35,981 bases of DNA from an uncultured Acetatifactor sp. (GCA_947629645.1 CANREV010000030.1:1-35981), one strand, 5' to 3'. Numbered from the stretch's first letter, positions 26,737 through 34,854 are shown. Notes: generated by a model from the letters alone, not told the origin. Numbers and translations: made by a program.

Positions 26737-28513
26737 ACAGTGGCACAGCGAGATGGTGGCCGCAGATTCCGCGATCCCGTCTTTTCGCCGCAACGGCAAT
26801 GGCTTTGAATATGTCTTTCCCTTCGCGAAGCAGATGTTCGGCGAGAGACTGGGCGTTATCATCCTGCGCATAGACGGTAATCAGGTGGCGCAGAAAATGA
26901 AATTTTTCAACGATCTGGAGAACCGCGAGCTGTATATGGTAGAGCTTCTGGACAAAGACGGAGAGCAGTTATGGGCGTCTCATTCCGCCGAGGAATTTCC
27001 GGAACTGACTTCGCAGGAACTGGAAAGCGGTTATCTGGAAAAAGACGGTCTGAGTATCATCACCGCAAAATCCGAAAAACTGGGGCTTTATTATGTGCTG
27101 GTCCTGCCGGTAAAAGAAAGCCTGAAAGAACTGGCGACAATGAAAAACATCGTGCTGCTTTTGATGCTGTCGGCTATCGCGGTGGGAATCACGATGGCTG
27201 TCGTCCAGGCGATACGGAAAGGGAAACCGGTGGACGAAGCGCTGCAGGCGCTGACTCCGGCGGGGGAGGAACCGGAACGCTACGCGAATCTCGGCACGGC
27301 GGTGACGGAGATCGTAAAACGTCATGAGGACGTGCTGCGCGAAGTGGAACAGAATAAGCTTTCCCTGAAAAAGACTTTTTTCGATGACCTTCTGAAAGCC
27401 GAATTCAGCACGGAGGCGCAGCTGCGCAGCGGAGCCGCCAAAGCGGGGGTAGACATAGATAATCAGATTTATCAGACGGCGTTTATCCAGTTATTTTCAG
27501 GGAATGATTTTATCTCCGTAGATGAACAGACCATGAACGAGATCCGCGTGCTGTCCAGGCTGATGAAGAACCATCTGAGAGAGATCTGCGGCAATAACGT
27601 ATGGTTTCACAAAAAGGATTACAATTCGGAGATCGCTGTTTTTGCCATCGACAATATGGAGGAGGATGTGTACGACATTATACGGCAGACCAGGGAATGG
27701 GTCATGCAGGAATGTCAGATTGAGATCACAAGCGGTATCGGCGGCACCTGTAACAATCTTCTGCTGATCTGGCGCTCCATGGAGGAGGCGAGGATCGCGC
27801 TGGAAAACTGTACCAGGGAAAATCCGGTAGTGTCCTACAGGGTGGAGCTGGTAAAGAGCGATGAATACTATTTCCCGCCTATCGCGGAGAGCAAGCTGGA
27901 GGAAAGCATACAGTCCGGACAATGGCAGGAAGCGAAGGATATCCTCGCGCTGTTAGAGACGGAAAACTGCGTCAACCGGAAGCTGAGGCGCACACAGTTT
28001 ATCAAACTGAACCAAAAGTTCATGGATGTTTTAGGGGCGGCATGGAACAAGGAAGAGCTCCAGAATGATGCCTTCTGGATCAATGAGATCCTGATGCAGC
28101 CGAAGATCGCCCAACAGGAATATTTTCAGAGAATGCGGCATTTATATCGGAAAGCCTGCAATTTCAACGTGGAGAAGAAACAGGAGCAGAAGAGCCGCAT
28201 GGTGGAGGAGATCAAGGAATATATCAGGGCTCATTACTGCGAATCCGACATGGGACTTGCCAAAGTGGGAAGTCAGTTCCGCGTCTCCGAAAGCTACCTG
28301 AGCACCTTGTTCAAGGAACAGTCGGGCGGAAATTTCGGCGATTTTCTGGAAACTCTGCGGATCGAGAAAGCCTGCATGCTGCTGCAGGACAGGACGATCA
28401 CGGTAAACGAAGTGGCAGAAGAGGTGGGCTATAACAGCGTGCAGTCCTTCCGGAGGGCGTTTAAGCGTGTGAAAGGCGTAAGCCCCAAGGAACTGCGCGG
28501 CAGCGAAACATAG
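26660..28513 (+). CDS. AraC-family membrane regulator, C-terminal part (frameshifted)
   Basis: Continues the gene that starts at 26281; joined after a one-base correction, the protein is about 743 residues, the usual size for YesS-like membrane AraC regulators of Firmicutes carbohydrate loci. It holds the rest of the extracytoplasmic sensor, a second transmembrane helix (IVLLLMLSAIAVGITMAVVQ), a short cytosolic linker, a middle region with ITSGIGGTCNNLLLIWRSMEEAR (GGDEF-derived-like pattern common in this group), and a C-terminal double helix-turn-helix: MGLAKVGSQFRVSESYLSTL and VNEVAEEVGYNSVQSFRRAF, KGVSPKELR. It probably senses an outside sugar and activates the flanking GH95 and GH43 genes. 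The ORF's own first codon is an artefact. Confidence 0.85.
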   Translation: MCSTKKVIISRNFFRAYLDDWGIDYEQWHSEMVAADSAIPSFRRNGNGFEYVFPFAKQMFGERLGVIILRIDGNQVAQKMKFFNDLENRELYMVELLDKDGEQLWASHSAEEFPELTSQELESGYLEKDGLSIITAKSEKLGLYYVLVLPVKESLKELATMKNIVLLLMLSAIAVGITMAVVQAIRKGKPVDEALQALTPAGEEPERYANLGTAVTEIVKRHEDVLREVEQNKLSLKKTFFDDLLKAEFSTEAQLRSGAAKAGVDIDNQIYQTAFIQLFSGNDFISVDEQTMNEIRVLSRLMKNHLREICGNNVWFHKKDYNSEIAVFAIDNMEEDVYDIIRQTREWVMQECQIEITSGIGGTCNNLLLIWRSMEEARIALENCTRENPVVSYRVELVKSDEYYFPPIAESKLEESIQSGQWQEAKDILALLETENCVNRKLRRTQFIKLNQKFMDVLGAAWNKEELQNDAFWINEILMQPKIAQQEYFQRMRHLYRKACNFNVEKKQEQKSRMVEEIKEYIRAHYCESDMGLAKVGSQFRVSESYLSTLFKEQSGGNFGDFLETLRIEKACMLLQDRTITVNEVAEEVGYNSVQSFRRAFKRVKGVSPKELRGSET

Positions 28514-28570
28514 GAGAAATGATCAATAAGAAACGGGGAATTTTTAAACGCTCCGAAAGAGAGGTTTAAC

Positions 28571-30526
28571 ATGAAAGATATTTTTGAAATTATCAGGGCG
28601 CGGGATCTGGAGGCGCTGAAAGATTTTCTGGAGGAATATCCGAGAGGGCTGGATGTGGAGACGCCGGAGGGTGTCTGGGCGCTCCATGAGGTAATGGCAC
28701 AGGGCGATCTGCCGATGGCAAGGTTTGTCACGGAGTACGGCATTGTCAATCTGAATCTGACTGACCGCAGGGGCAATACCGTGCTGCATTACGCTGTAAG
28801 ATCAGGAAATATGGAACTGGTGCGGTATCTGACGGAGCGGGTGGATTCGCCTGTCGATCAGGCCAATCTGCTGGGAGAGACGCCTCTGGACTGGTCTGTT
28901 GCCCTGGGAAAGGATCAGATCAGGGAATATTTTGAAGAGAGACTGGGGGCTTGCGCGGAGGAACTCTACCATAATCCGATCCGCCGCGGTATGCACCCCG
29001 ATCCTTCCATTGTGCGGGTGGGCGAAGATTACTACATGGTAAACTCCACTTTTGTCTTTTTCCCCTGTATCCCTGTGTCTCATTCCAGAGATCTGATCCA
29101 CTGGCAAGTGATAGGATACGCCATCACCAACTCCCAGTGGGCGAGGTTAAAAGGCCTTGAGGGAGGACGCGGTTACTGGGCGCCGGACATCTCTTATTAT
29201 GAAGGAAGATTTTATATCACCGCCACATACCGGCTGAATGAGGGAGGACTGCCCCAGAGACTGCAGATGGTCACTTCCGCGGAGCGTCCGGAAGGACCGT
29301 ACTGTGAGCCTGTTTTCCTGGAGGAGGAAGGCATTGATCCGTCTATCTTTACCGATCTGGACGGCAGAAGATATATGCTCTTAAACCGCGGCGCCAGGAT
29401 CTTTGAGATCAGCAGGGACGGTAAAAAGATTCTATCGGAGCCAAAACTGCTCTGGTACGGGCAGAATAAAAAAGCTTCCGAGGGGCCGCATATGATCTAT
29501 AAGGACGGATATTACTACCTTTTCATGGCGGAAGGCGGTACCGGCAGGGGACACCGCATCACGGTGGCGCGCTCCAGGGAACTGATGGGAGTGTATGAGT
29601 CCTGTCCTTACAATCCGATCCTGCGGCAGTGGGACGAGAAGAGACTGATCCAGTGCAGCGGACACGGAATGCCCGTGGAAACCCAAAACGGTGACTGGTA
29701 CATGGTATACCTGTGCAGCCGTATCAGTCTTTCCGGATACGGTATCCTCGGGCGGGAAACCTGTCTCGATCCGATCGAGTGGACGGCGGACGGTTGGCCC
29801 TTGGTCCATTCCCTGAAAGGCCCCTCCGATCTCCAGAAAAAGCCGTTACTTTCAGACGTTTCCGGGGAAAAGGCCGATGGGGCCTTAGGGATCTGGAAGG
29901 ACTGGCTGACCGTCCGCGGGCAGGATGAGGGCAGTTATGAAAGGCAGGGAGAAGACCTTCTCATTCATGGAAACGGCCGTGACTTAAATACTCTGGAATA
30001 CGGCGCGGTTCTTGTGCGGCGGCAGCAGGAATTTTGTTTTGAGGTAAGCGGCAAAGTGCAGATCGAGCCGCTGCCCGCGGCTTTATTTCACAAAATGACA
30101 GCCGCCGCGGACGATCAGAAAGACCGGAATATCGCTGCCCGCGGGCTGAAAGAGGACTGGGACGCGGGACTGACCTGTTATTACGATGAAAACAGCTATC
30201 TGAAACTGGCTCTGGCGCAAAGGGACGGTAAGCGGGGCGTTCTGGCATCGGAATATGTGGACGATGGCTATGTGACTAAACAGTGGATCCCGCTGGAAAG
30301 CGGCGTCATGGAGGCGGAATTTAAGATCGTTACGGAAGAATTGAAACGGACGCTGTATGTGAGACAGGACGGCGGATGGAGACAGGCCGCGATCCTGGAA
30401 GACACCTCGTATTTGAGCAGCGAAGGCTTAAAGAAAGGGAAGCGCTTTACGGGGGCGATGGCCGGAATTTATGTGAACGGACGCGTGACAGCCCGCTTTT
30501 CACAATTTCAGATGAAGAACTTCTGA
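28571..30526 (+). CDS. Ankyrin-repeat GH43 family glycosidase
   Basis: 651 residues. Residues 1-130 are ankyrin repeats (DLEALKDFLEEYP, GNTVLHYAVRSGNMELVRYL, GETPLDWSVALGKDQIREYF). The GH43 five-bladed propeller starts at about 137, with catalytic base Asp144 in GMHPDPSIV, pKa-tuning Asp256 in GIDPSIF and acid Glu304 in SEGPHM. The C-terminal ~190 residues form a beta-sandwich like that of GH43 beta-xylosidases. The expected activity is exo-cleavage of beta-xylosides or alpha-L-arabinofuranosides; the exact substrate cannot be read off. No signal peptide, so it is cytosolic. ATG 28571 follows AGAGG with 6-base spacing, 57 bases after the AraC gene, in the same operon as GH95. The ankyrin part is unusual and suggests a protein partner. 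Confidence 0.92.
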   Translation: MKDIFEIIRARDLEALKDFLEEYPRGLDVETPEGVWALHEVMAQGDLPMARFVTEYGIVNLNLTDRRGNTVLHYAVRSGNMELVRYLTERVDSPVDQANLLGETPLDWSVALGKDQIREYFEERLGACAEELYHNPIRRGMHPDPSIVRVGEDYYMVNSTFVFFPCIPVSHSRDLIHWQVIGYAITNSQWARLKGLEGGRGYWAPDISYYEGRFYITATYRLNEGGLPQRLQMVTSAERPEGPYCEPVFLEEEGIDPSIFTDLDGRRYMLLNRGARIFEISRDGKKILSEPKLLWYGQNKKASEGPHMIYKDGYYYLFMAEGGTGRGHRITVARSRELMGVYESCPYNPILRQWDEKRLIQCSGHGMPVETQNGDWYMVYLCSRISLSGYGILGRETCLDPIEWTADGWPLVHSLKGPSDLQKKPLLSDVSGEKADGALGIWKDWLTVRGQDEGSYERQGEDLLIHGNGRDLNTLEYGAVLVRRQQEFCFEVSGKVQIEPLPAALFHKMTAAADDQKDRNIAARGLKEDWDAGLTCYYDENSYLKLALAQRDGKRGVLASEYVDDGYVTKQWIPLESGVMEAEFKIVTEELKRTLYVRQDGGWRQAAILEDTSYLSSEGLKKGKRFTGAMAGIYVNGRVTARFSQFQMKNF

Positions 30527-30574
30527 AACGGACGCAAACGGCGCGGATTCAATAAAAACCCCATAAAAGGGAGG

Positions 30575-30608
30575 ATGCCAGGGAATTGATTTCCCTGGCA
30601 TTTATTAT
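30575..30608 (+). terminator. Intrinsic terminator of the GH95-AraC-GH43 operon
   Basis: ATGCCAGGGAA (30575-30585), loop TTGAT, TTCCCTGGCAT (30591-30601), then TTTATTAT: an 11-bp perfect stem. The remaining 200 bases up to 30814 are very A/T-rich and show no gene. Confidence 0.85.
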
Positions 30609-30778
30609 GAAAAAGTTATTTGTAAACAAATGACTGTGGCATGCGTTTTTGTGTGCTTTGTTATTTCTTTAACTATAATATAGTATATGGCAAATTCATG
30701 TCTAAAGAATGATGAAGAGTTAAAAAAATCTTGAATGAATTATGAACAAAATATGAATGAGGGTTAGTCCGGCATCGC

Positions 30779-30801
30779 AAAATCCTCCCGCGGATGGAAG
30801 G
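30779..30801 (-). terminator. Terminator of the EamA gene (minus strand)
   Basis: On the minus strand CCTTCC (plus 30796-30801), six-base loop, GGGAGG (plus 30784-30789) with one T-G pair, followed by ATTTT. Short stem, moderate support. Confidence 0.45.
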
Positions 30802-30814
30802 CGTTTTCCGGCTT

Positions 30815-31228
30815 TTATAAGACCATCAGCAGCGTTCCCGCGCCGATCAGGATACAGCCGGTCACAGATTTAGGCGTCACTTTTTCGTGCAGAAATATAA
30901 ATGCAAGCACCAGCGTGATCACAACGCTCAGTTTATCGATGGGTACGACTTTGGACGCCTCGCCGATCTGCAGCGCCTTGTAATAGCAGAGCCATGAGGC
31001 GCCGGTAGCCAGACCTGACAGGATTAAAAAGATCCAGCTTTTTCTGGTGATATTCGCGATCCCGCCCTGCGCGTCCGTCAAAAACACCATGCCCCATGCC
31101 ATGAGTACCACCACCATGGTCCTGATAGCGGTGGCAAGATTGGAATTCACGCCTTCAATACCGATTTTCGCCAAAATAGATGTAAGCGCCGCGAAGAGGG
31201 CGGACAAAAAAGCAAGGAACAGCCACAT
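30815..31228 (-). CDS. Half-size EamA/DMT-superfamily transporter
   Basis: 137 residues with a single EamA domain of about five transmembrane helices: MWLFLAFLSALFAALTSIL, the TAIRTMVVVLMAWGMVFL helix, SWIFLILSGLATGASWLCY, VVITLVLAFIFLHEKVTP and SVTGCILIGAGTLLMVL. Most DMT transporters have two such domains in one chain; this single-domain type is a known family and likely works as a dimer. Substrate unknown. Start ATG 31228 is chosen from the family-like MWLFLA opening; a TTG at 31237 with AGGAG two bases upstream is the alternative. Monocistronic, 79 bases downstream of the cyclophilin gene, with a terminator between them. Confidence 0.87.
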   Translation of the reverse strand: MWLFLAFLSALFAALTSILAKIGIEGVNSNLATAIRTMVVVLMAWGMVFLTDAQGGIANITRKSWIFLILSGLATGASWLCYYKALQIGEASKVVPIDKLSVVITLVLAFIFLHEKVTPKSVTGCILIGAGTLLMVL

Positions 31229-31262
31229 ATTCTCCAAGTCTCCTTTCTGAATCCTGTTTTTG

Positions 31263-31311
31263 AAATAAAACGGCCCTTTCCGGACGATTGCCGCCGCGGA
31301 AATAAGGCCGT
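31263..31311 (-). terminator. Terminator of the cyclophilin gene (minus strand)
   Basis: ACGGCC (31270-31275) pairs with GGCCGT (31306-31311), with an inner TTTCCG / CGGAAA stem. On the minus strand it is followed by TTTTATTT. The plus side also has a T6 run (31312-31317), so it may work both ways. Confidence 0.7.
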
Positions 31312-31316
31312 CTTTT

Positions 31317-31835
31317 TTATCGCTCCGGTTCCGGGTAATCCACGCCGAAAGTTTCCACGGTGACAGTCTCCATCACCTGGTCTTCCAGCGGTCTGTCGCT
31401 GTAGTCCGTGGGGGTCTCGGCGATCCTGTTTACCACATCCATCCCTTCGATCACTTTTCCGAAAGCCGCGTAAGCGCCGTCCAAATGAGGGCTGGTCTTG
31501 TGCATGATGAAAAACTGGCTTCCCGCGGAATCCGGATCCATGGAGCGCGCCATGGACAGAACGCCCTCGGTATGTTTCAGATTGTTTTCAACCCCGTTTT
31601 GGGCAAATTCGCCTTTGATGCTGTAGCCCGGACCGCCCATGCCGGTACCTTCGGGACAGCCGCCCTGAATCATAAAGCCCTTGATGACGCGGTGGAAGAT
31701 CAGCCCGTCATAAAATTTCTTGTTGATCAGACTGATAAAATTGTTGACAGAGATGGGAGCGATATCGGGGTATAATTCCAGCCGGATCATATCGCCGCCT
31801 TTCATTTTGATGGTAACAACAGGATTTTTTGCCAT
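31317..31835 (-). CDS. Cyclophilin-type peptidyl-prolyl cis-trans isomerase
   Basis: 172 residues, a single cyclophilin domain that speeds up cis-trans isomerisation of Xaa-Pro bonds during folding. Typical blocks are LYPDIAPISVNNFISLI, FYDGLIFHRVIKGFMIQGG (catalytic Arg in FHRV), GPGYSIKGEF, GVLSMARSMDPDSAGSQFFI and LDGAYAAFGKVIEGMDVV. No signal peptide, so it is cytosolic. Start ATG 31835 follows AAAGGAAAG. It is divergent from the acetyltransferase gene at 31940. Confidence 0.95.
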   Translation of the reverse strand: MAKNPVVTIKMKGGDMIRLELYPDIAPISVNNFISLINKKFYDGLIFHRVIKGFMIQGGCPEGTGMGGPGYSIKGEFAQNGVENNLKHTEGVLSMARSMDPDSAGSQFFIMHKTSPHLDGAYAAFGKVIEGMDVVNRIAETPTDYSDRPLEDQVMETVTVETFGVDYPEPER

Positions 31836-31939
31836 AATAAACTTTCCTTTCTGAAAAAAATTGTCCGGGCCGTAACAATTCAGCTTTTCTCCAAACTGTT
31901 ATCTAAGGCTCGCGCAAAAACAGATATCAGTTGCGTGAA

Positions 31940-32755
31940 ATGATATTTAATGCTATTGTAACCGAAAAGGGCAAAATCGTAAAGGGAGAAGTGGGGACTT
32001 TGTATTATTTCAGGCAGCACAGGATAAAAATAAACGGCGCGGAGCATATCTTTACCGTTACGGATGATGGGGAGCGCGCCAGAAAACTTCGGGACGCGGG
32101 CCAGCCTGTGGCGGTTTATATCCATCCGGGGAACCGGGGGGAAGATTTTTCGGATTTCCGCTATGTGGTGGAGGAGCCGGAGGATCTGGACCCGGAATAT
32201 ATGGAAAAGGTCTGCCGCAGACTGCTCGGACTGCCCTGGGATATTCTTAAGACCAGGCGGTGCCTGATCCGGGAGACTACCGTGGATGATGTGGAGCGGT
32301 TTTATGAGATTTACAAAGATCCTGCGATCACGGAATATATGGAAGATCTTTATCCCGAGAAAGAAAAAGAACGCGAATATATCCGCCAGTATATCGATCA
32401 GGTCTATGGATTCTGGGAGTTTGGGGTCTGGACGGTGGCAGAGAGAGAAAGCGGGGCTGTGATCGGCAGGGCGGGCTTTTCTTTCAGAGAGGGTTTTGAG
32501 GAGCCGGAGCTGGGCTTTATCATAGGCGTTCCATGGCAGCGCAGGGGTTACGGGGAAGAAGTTTGCAGAGGGATTCTGAGATATGGTGAGGAAGTCCTGC
32601 GGTTTGAGACGATCCAGGCGCTGGTGGAGCCTCAAAACGCCGCCTCTTTAAGGCTCTGCCGGAAACTGGGATTTTATGACACCGGCATCGTAAAAGCGGA
32701 CGGCAGGGATTACCGCAGACTGCTGAGGAATCGGGGCGGCGAAAAACTTTTTTAA
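31940..32755 (+). CDS. GNAT-family N-acetyltransferase with extra N-terminal domain
   Basis: About 271 residues. The C-terminal ~165 residues form a RimJ/RimL-like GNAT acetyltransferase: RRCLIRETTVDDVERFYEIY, the acetyl-CoA pyrophosphate loop in PWQRRGYGEEVCRGIL, and VEPQNAASLRLCRKLGF. The first ~90 residues (IFNAIVTEKGKIVKGEVG to about EEPEDL) are a beta-rich stretch with no family I recognise. Substrate unknown: protein N-terminus, antibiotic or metabolite are all possible. Start choice is uncertain: ATG 31940 lacks a clear Shine-Dalgarno site, and a TTG at 31931 is in frame. It is followed directly by the promoter of the ammonium channel gene. Confidence 0.85.
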   Translation: MIFNAIVTEKGKIVKGEVGTLYYFRQHRIKINGAEHIFTVTDDGERARKLRDAGQPVAVYIHPGNRGEDFSDFRYVVEEPEDLDPEYMEKVCRRLLGLPWDILKTRRCLIRETTVDDVERFYEIYKDPAITEYMEDLYPEKEKEREYIRQYIDQVYGFWEFGVWTVAERESGAVIGRAGFSFREGFEEPELGFIIGVPWQRRGYGEEVCRGILRYGEEVLRFETIQALVEPQNAASLRLCRKLGFYDTGIVKADGRDYRRLLRNRGGEKLF

Positions 32756-32763
32756 ATTAGCGG

Positions 32764-32792
32764 TTGACATTGTAAAATTATGGTGCTATAAT
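32764..32792 (+). promoter_or_regulatory. Perfect sigma-A promoter of the ammonium channel gene
   Basis: TTGACA (32764-32769), 17 bases, TATAAT (32787-32792): full consensus in both hexamers. It is 183 bases upstream of the start codon, so there is a long leader. Such a strong promoter in front of a hairpin suggests control after initiation. Confidence 0.88.
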
Positions 32793-32812
32793 TCGCTACA
32801 TAAGGCAAAGGC

Positions 32813-32841
32813 GCCGTGGGAGATACCCGCGGCGTTTTTTG
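32813..32841 (+). terminator. Terminator/attenuator in the ammonium channel leader
   Basis: CGCCGTGGG (32813-32821), loop AGATA, CCCGCGGCG (32827-32835) with one T-G pair, followed by TTTTTT. It lies only about 15-20 bases after the expected transcription start and 135 bases before the gene. It would stop most transcripts unless an antiterminator acts. A second, weaker hairpin with a T6 run ends near 32934 (GCGAT 32892-32896 with GTCGC). Confidence 0.7.
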
Positions 32842-32974
32842 CGTTGTGATATAGGGACGACCCGCGAAGTGTGGGAAATTTGTTTCAGGCGATGCAATGG
32901 GGCTTCGTAAGGGAGTCTCTGTGTCGCTTTTTTAGCGGGTGGAACATATGCCCGGTCAAAGAGGAGGAATGATT

Positions 32975-34762
32975 ATGACAGAAGAGATCTTGAGTGCTGT
33001 AAACAGCGAAGTGTACGGCGTCTGGTTTTTGATCGGCGCCGCGCTGGTGTTCTGGATGCAGGCGGGCTTCGCCATGGTGGAGACCGGTTTTACCAGAGCA
33101 AAAAATGCCGGCAATATCCTGATGAAAAATCTGATGGATTTTTGTATCGGTACTGTGATGTTCATTTTGATCGGTTTCGGCCTGTTTCTGGGCGAGGATC
33201 TGGTGGGCTTTATCGGAAAGCCGGGATTCGATATCTTTACCAGTTATGAGAGTTTTGACTGGTCAAATTTTGTGTTCAATCTGGTGTTCTGCGCTACAAC
33301 GGCAACGATCGTATCCGGCGCCATGGCGGAAAGAACGAAATTTCTTTCATACTGTGTGTATTCCGCAGTGATCTCCGCGGTGATCTATCCGGTGGAGGCG
33401 CACTGGACATGGGGCGGCGGCTGGCTGGCAAGGATGGGCTTCCATGATTTTGCCGGTTCCAACTGTATCCATATGGTCGGCGGTATCTGCGCGCTGATCG
33501 GCGCCGCTATACTTGGACCCCGTATCGGAAAGTTTGTGAAAGATAAGTCGGGAAAGATTACCAAGGTAAACGCATTCCCCGGCCACAACCTTCCGCTTGG
33601 ATGCCTCGGCGTGTTTATCCTGTGGCTGGGCTGGTATGGTTTTAACGGTGCGGCAGCTACTTCCATCCCCGAGCTGGGCTCCATTTTTGTCACTACAACG
33701 ATCGCGCCTGCCGTTGCAACGGTAGTGTGCATGATCTTTACCTGGATCAAATACGGCAAACCTGATGTATCCATGTGTCTGAACGCATCATTGGCAGGCC
33801 TTGTGGCGATCACGGCTCCCTGTGATGTATGCGATGCTTTCGGCGCTATCGTGATTGGCGCGGTATCCGGCGTACTGGTAGTGTTCGGCGTATGGCTTTT
33901 GGATTACAAGCTCCGTATAGACGATCCCGTTGGCGCTGTGGCGGTTCACTGTTTAAACGGTATCTGGGGTACGATCGCGGTAGGGCTTTTCGCAACCGAT
34001 ACCGCTCCCGCATTTGCAAGAGGATATGGCGATGGCGTAAACTTCGGAGCAAACCAGATTGCCGGAGAGGGGCTGTTCTATGGCGGCGGATTTGCGCAGC
34101 TGGGCATTCAGCTTCTGGGTCTTCTGGCCACTATGGCGTGGACGGCAGTTACGATCACCATCGCATTCCTTGTAATCAAGGCGATTTTCGGTCTTCGAGC
34201 CAGCGAAGAAGAGGAAATCGTTGGTCTGGACGCAAAGGAGCACGGTCTTTCTTCCGCTTATGCGGGCTTCTCTATTATGGATGTGTCCGGCGGTATCATG
34301 GATGTGAACGAGAATACCGACCTTGGGGAGAGCGAGTACGAGGCTGCTTCCGATGTGAAGAAATCGGCCGCGGTGCCTGTGGTACAATTCCCTTCTGTTC
34401 CCGCTTCGGGTATGTATAAGGTAGTTATCATCGCTAAGATGAACAGATATGATACTTTGAGAAAAGCTATGAACGATCTGGGCGTAACGGGTATGACAGT
34501 GACGAATGTCATGGGCTGCGGTATCCAGAAGGGCGCCGGAGAAATGTACCGAGGCGTAGAGATGGACGCTACCCTGCTTCCTAAGATCAAGGTGGAAGTG
34601 GTCGTCAGCAAGATTCCCGTAACAGATGTGATCGAAGCCGCAAAGAAGGCTCTTTACACAGGCCACATCGGCGATGGAAAGATCTTTGTTTACAATGTAG
34701 ATAAGGTAGTGAAAGTCCGTACCGGCGAGGAGGATTTCGCCGCGCTTCAGGACGTTGAATAA
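32975..34762 (+). CDS. amt: Ammonium channel (Amt) fused to a P-II regulatory domain
   Basis: 595 residues. Residues 1-420 are an Amt/Rh channel with about eleven membrane helices: WMQAGFAMVETGFTRAKNAG, VEAHWTWGGGWLARMG and VHCLNGIWGT carry the paired pore histidines. After a polar linker (about 425-478), residues 480-595 are a complete GlnB/GlnK-type P-II protein: TGMTVTNVMGCGIQKGAG, EMYRGVEMDATLLPKIKVE, IGDGKIFVYNVDKVVKVRTGEED. In E. coli GlnB the T-loop Tyr51 is uridylylated; the aligned residue here is Met (about 530), so that control is absent. P-II normally plugs the channel when nitrogen is sufficient, so here the plug is tethered. Start ATG 32975 has AGGAGGA at 7-base spacing; GTG 32939 and ATG 32969 are poorer. 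Confidence 0.94.
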   Translation: MTEEILSAVNSEVYGVWFLIGAALVFWMQAGFAMVETGFTRAKNAGNILMKNLMDFCIGTVMFILIGFGLFLGEDLVGFIGKPGFDIFTSYESFDWSNFVFNLVFCATTATIVSGAMAERTKFLSYCVYSAVISAVIYPVEAHWTWGGGWLARMGFHDFAGSNCIHMVGGICALIGAAILGPRIGKFVKDKSGKITKVNAFPGHNLPLGCLGVFILWLGWYGFNGAAATSIPELGSIFVTTTIAPAVATVVCMIFTWIKYGKPDVSMCLNASLAGLVAITAPCDVCDAFGAIVIGAVSGVLVVFGVWLLDYKLRIDDPVGAVAVHCLNGIWGTIAVGLFATDTAPAFARGYGDGVNFGANQIAGEGLFYGGGFAQLGIQLLGLLATMAWTAVTITIAFLVIKAIFGLRASEEEEIVGLDAKEHGLSSAYAGFSIMDVSGGIMDVNENTDLGESEYEAASDVKKSAAVPVVQFPSVPASGMYKVVIIAKMNRYDTLRKAMNDLGVTGMTVTNVMGCGIQKGAGEMYRGVEMDATLLPKIKVEVVVSKIPVTDVIEAAKKALYTGHIGDGKIFVYNVDKVVKVRTGEEDFAALQDVE

Positions 34763-34793
34763 GCCCTCATCTAATTCCTTAGTTATGATAGAA

Positions 34794-34817
34794 GCCGCAT
34801 GACTGCGACCGTGCGGC
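34794..34817 (+). other. Small hairpin after amt
   Basis: GCCGCA (34794-34799) and TGCGGC (34812-34817) form a short stem just before the main terminator; no U-run of its own. Confidence 0.4.
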
Positions 34818-34820
34818 GGG

Positions 34821-34854
34821 ATTCCCCGGATGCTTCCACCATCCGGGGAATTTT
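34821..34854 (+). terminator. Intrinsic terminator after amt
   Basis: ATTCCCCGGATG (34821-34832) and CATCCGGGGAAT (34840-34851) make a 12-bp perfect stem followed by TTT. From here to 34979 only a small hairpin (AGTTTCC 34866-34872 / GGAAACT 34877-34883) is seen. Confidence 0.85.

Noticed and set aside
28571..28960. Ankyrin part as a separate gene from GH43
   Set aside because: The frame is continuous with no stop or internal start signal between the ankyrin repeats and the GH43 domain.
31880..32635. 251-residue minus-strand ORF antisense to the acetyltransferase
   Set aside because: Shadow of the real GNAT gene; rich in Pro/His/Arg as typical for reverse-frame translation and without a start site.
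32813..32974. Known riboswitch in the amt leader
   Set aside because: I could not find conserved cores of any riboswitch I know, nor paired hexaloop hairpins of the ANTAR type; it is kept only as an attenuator candidate.
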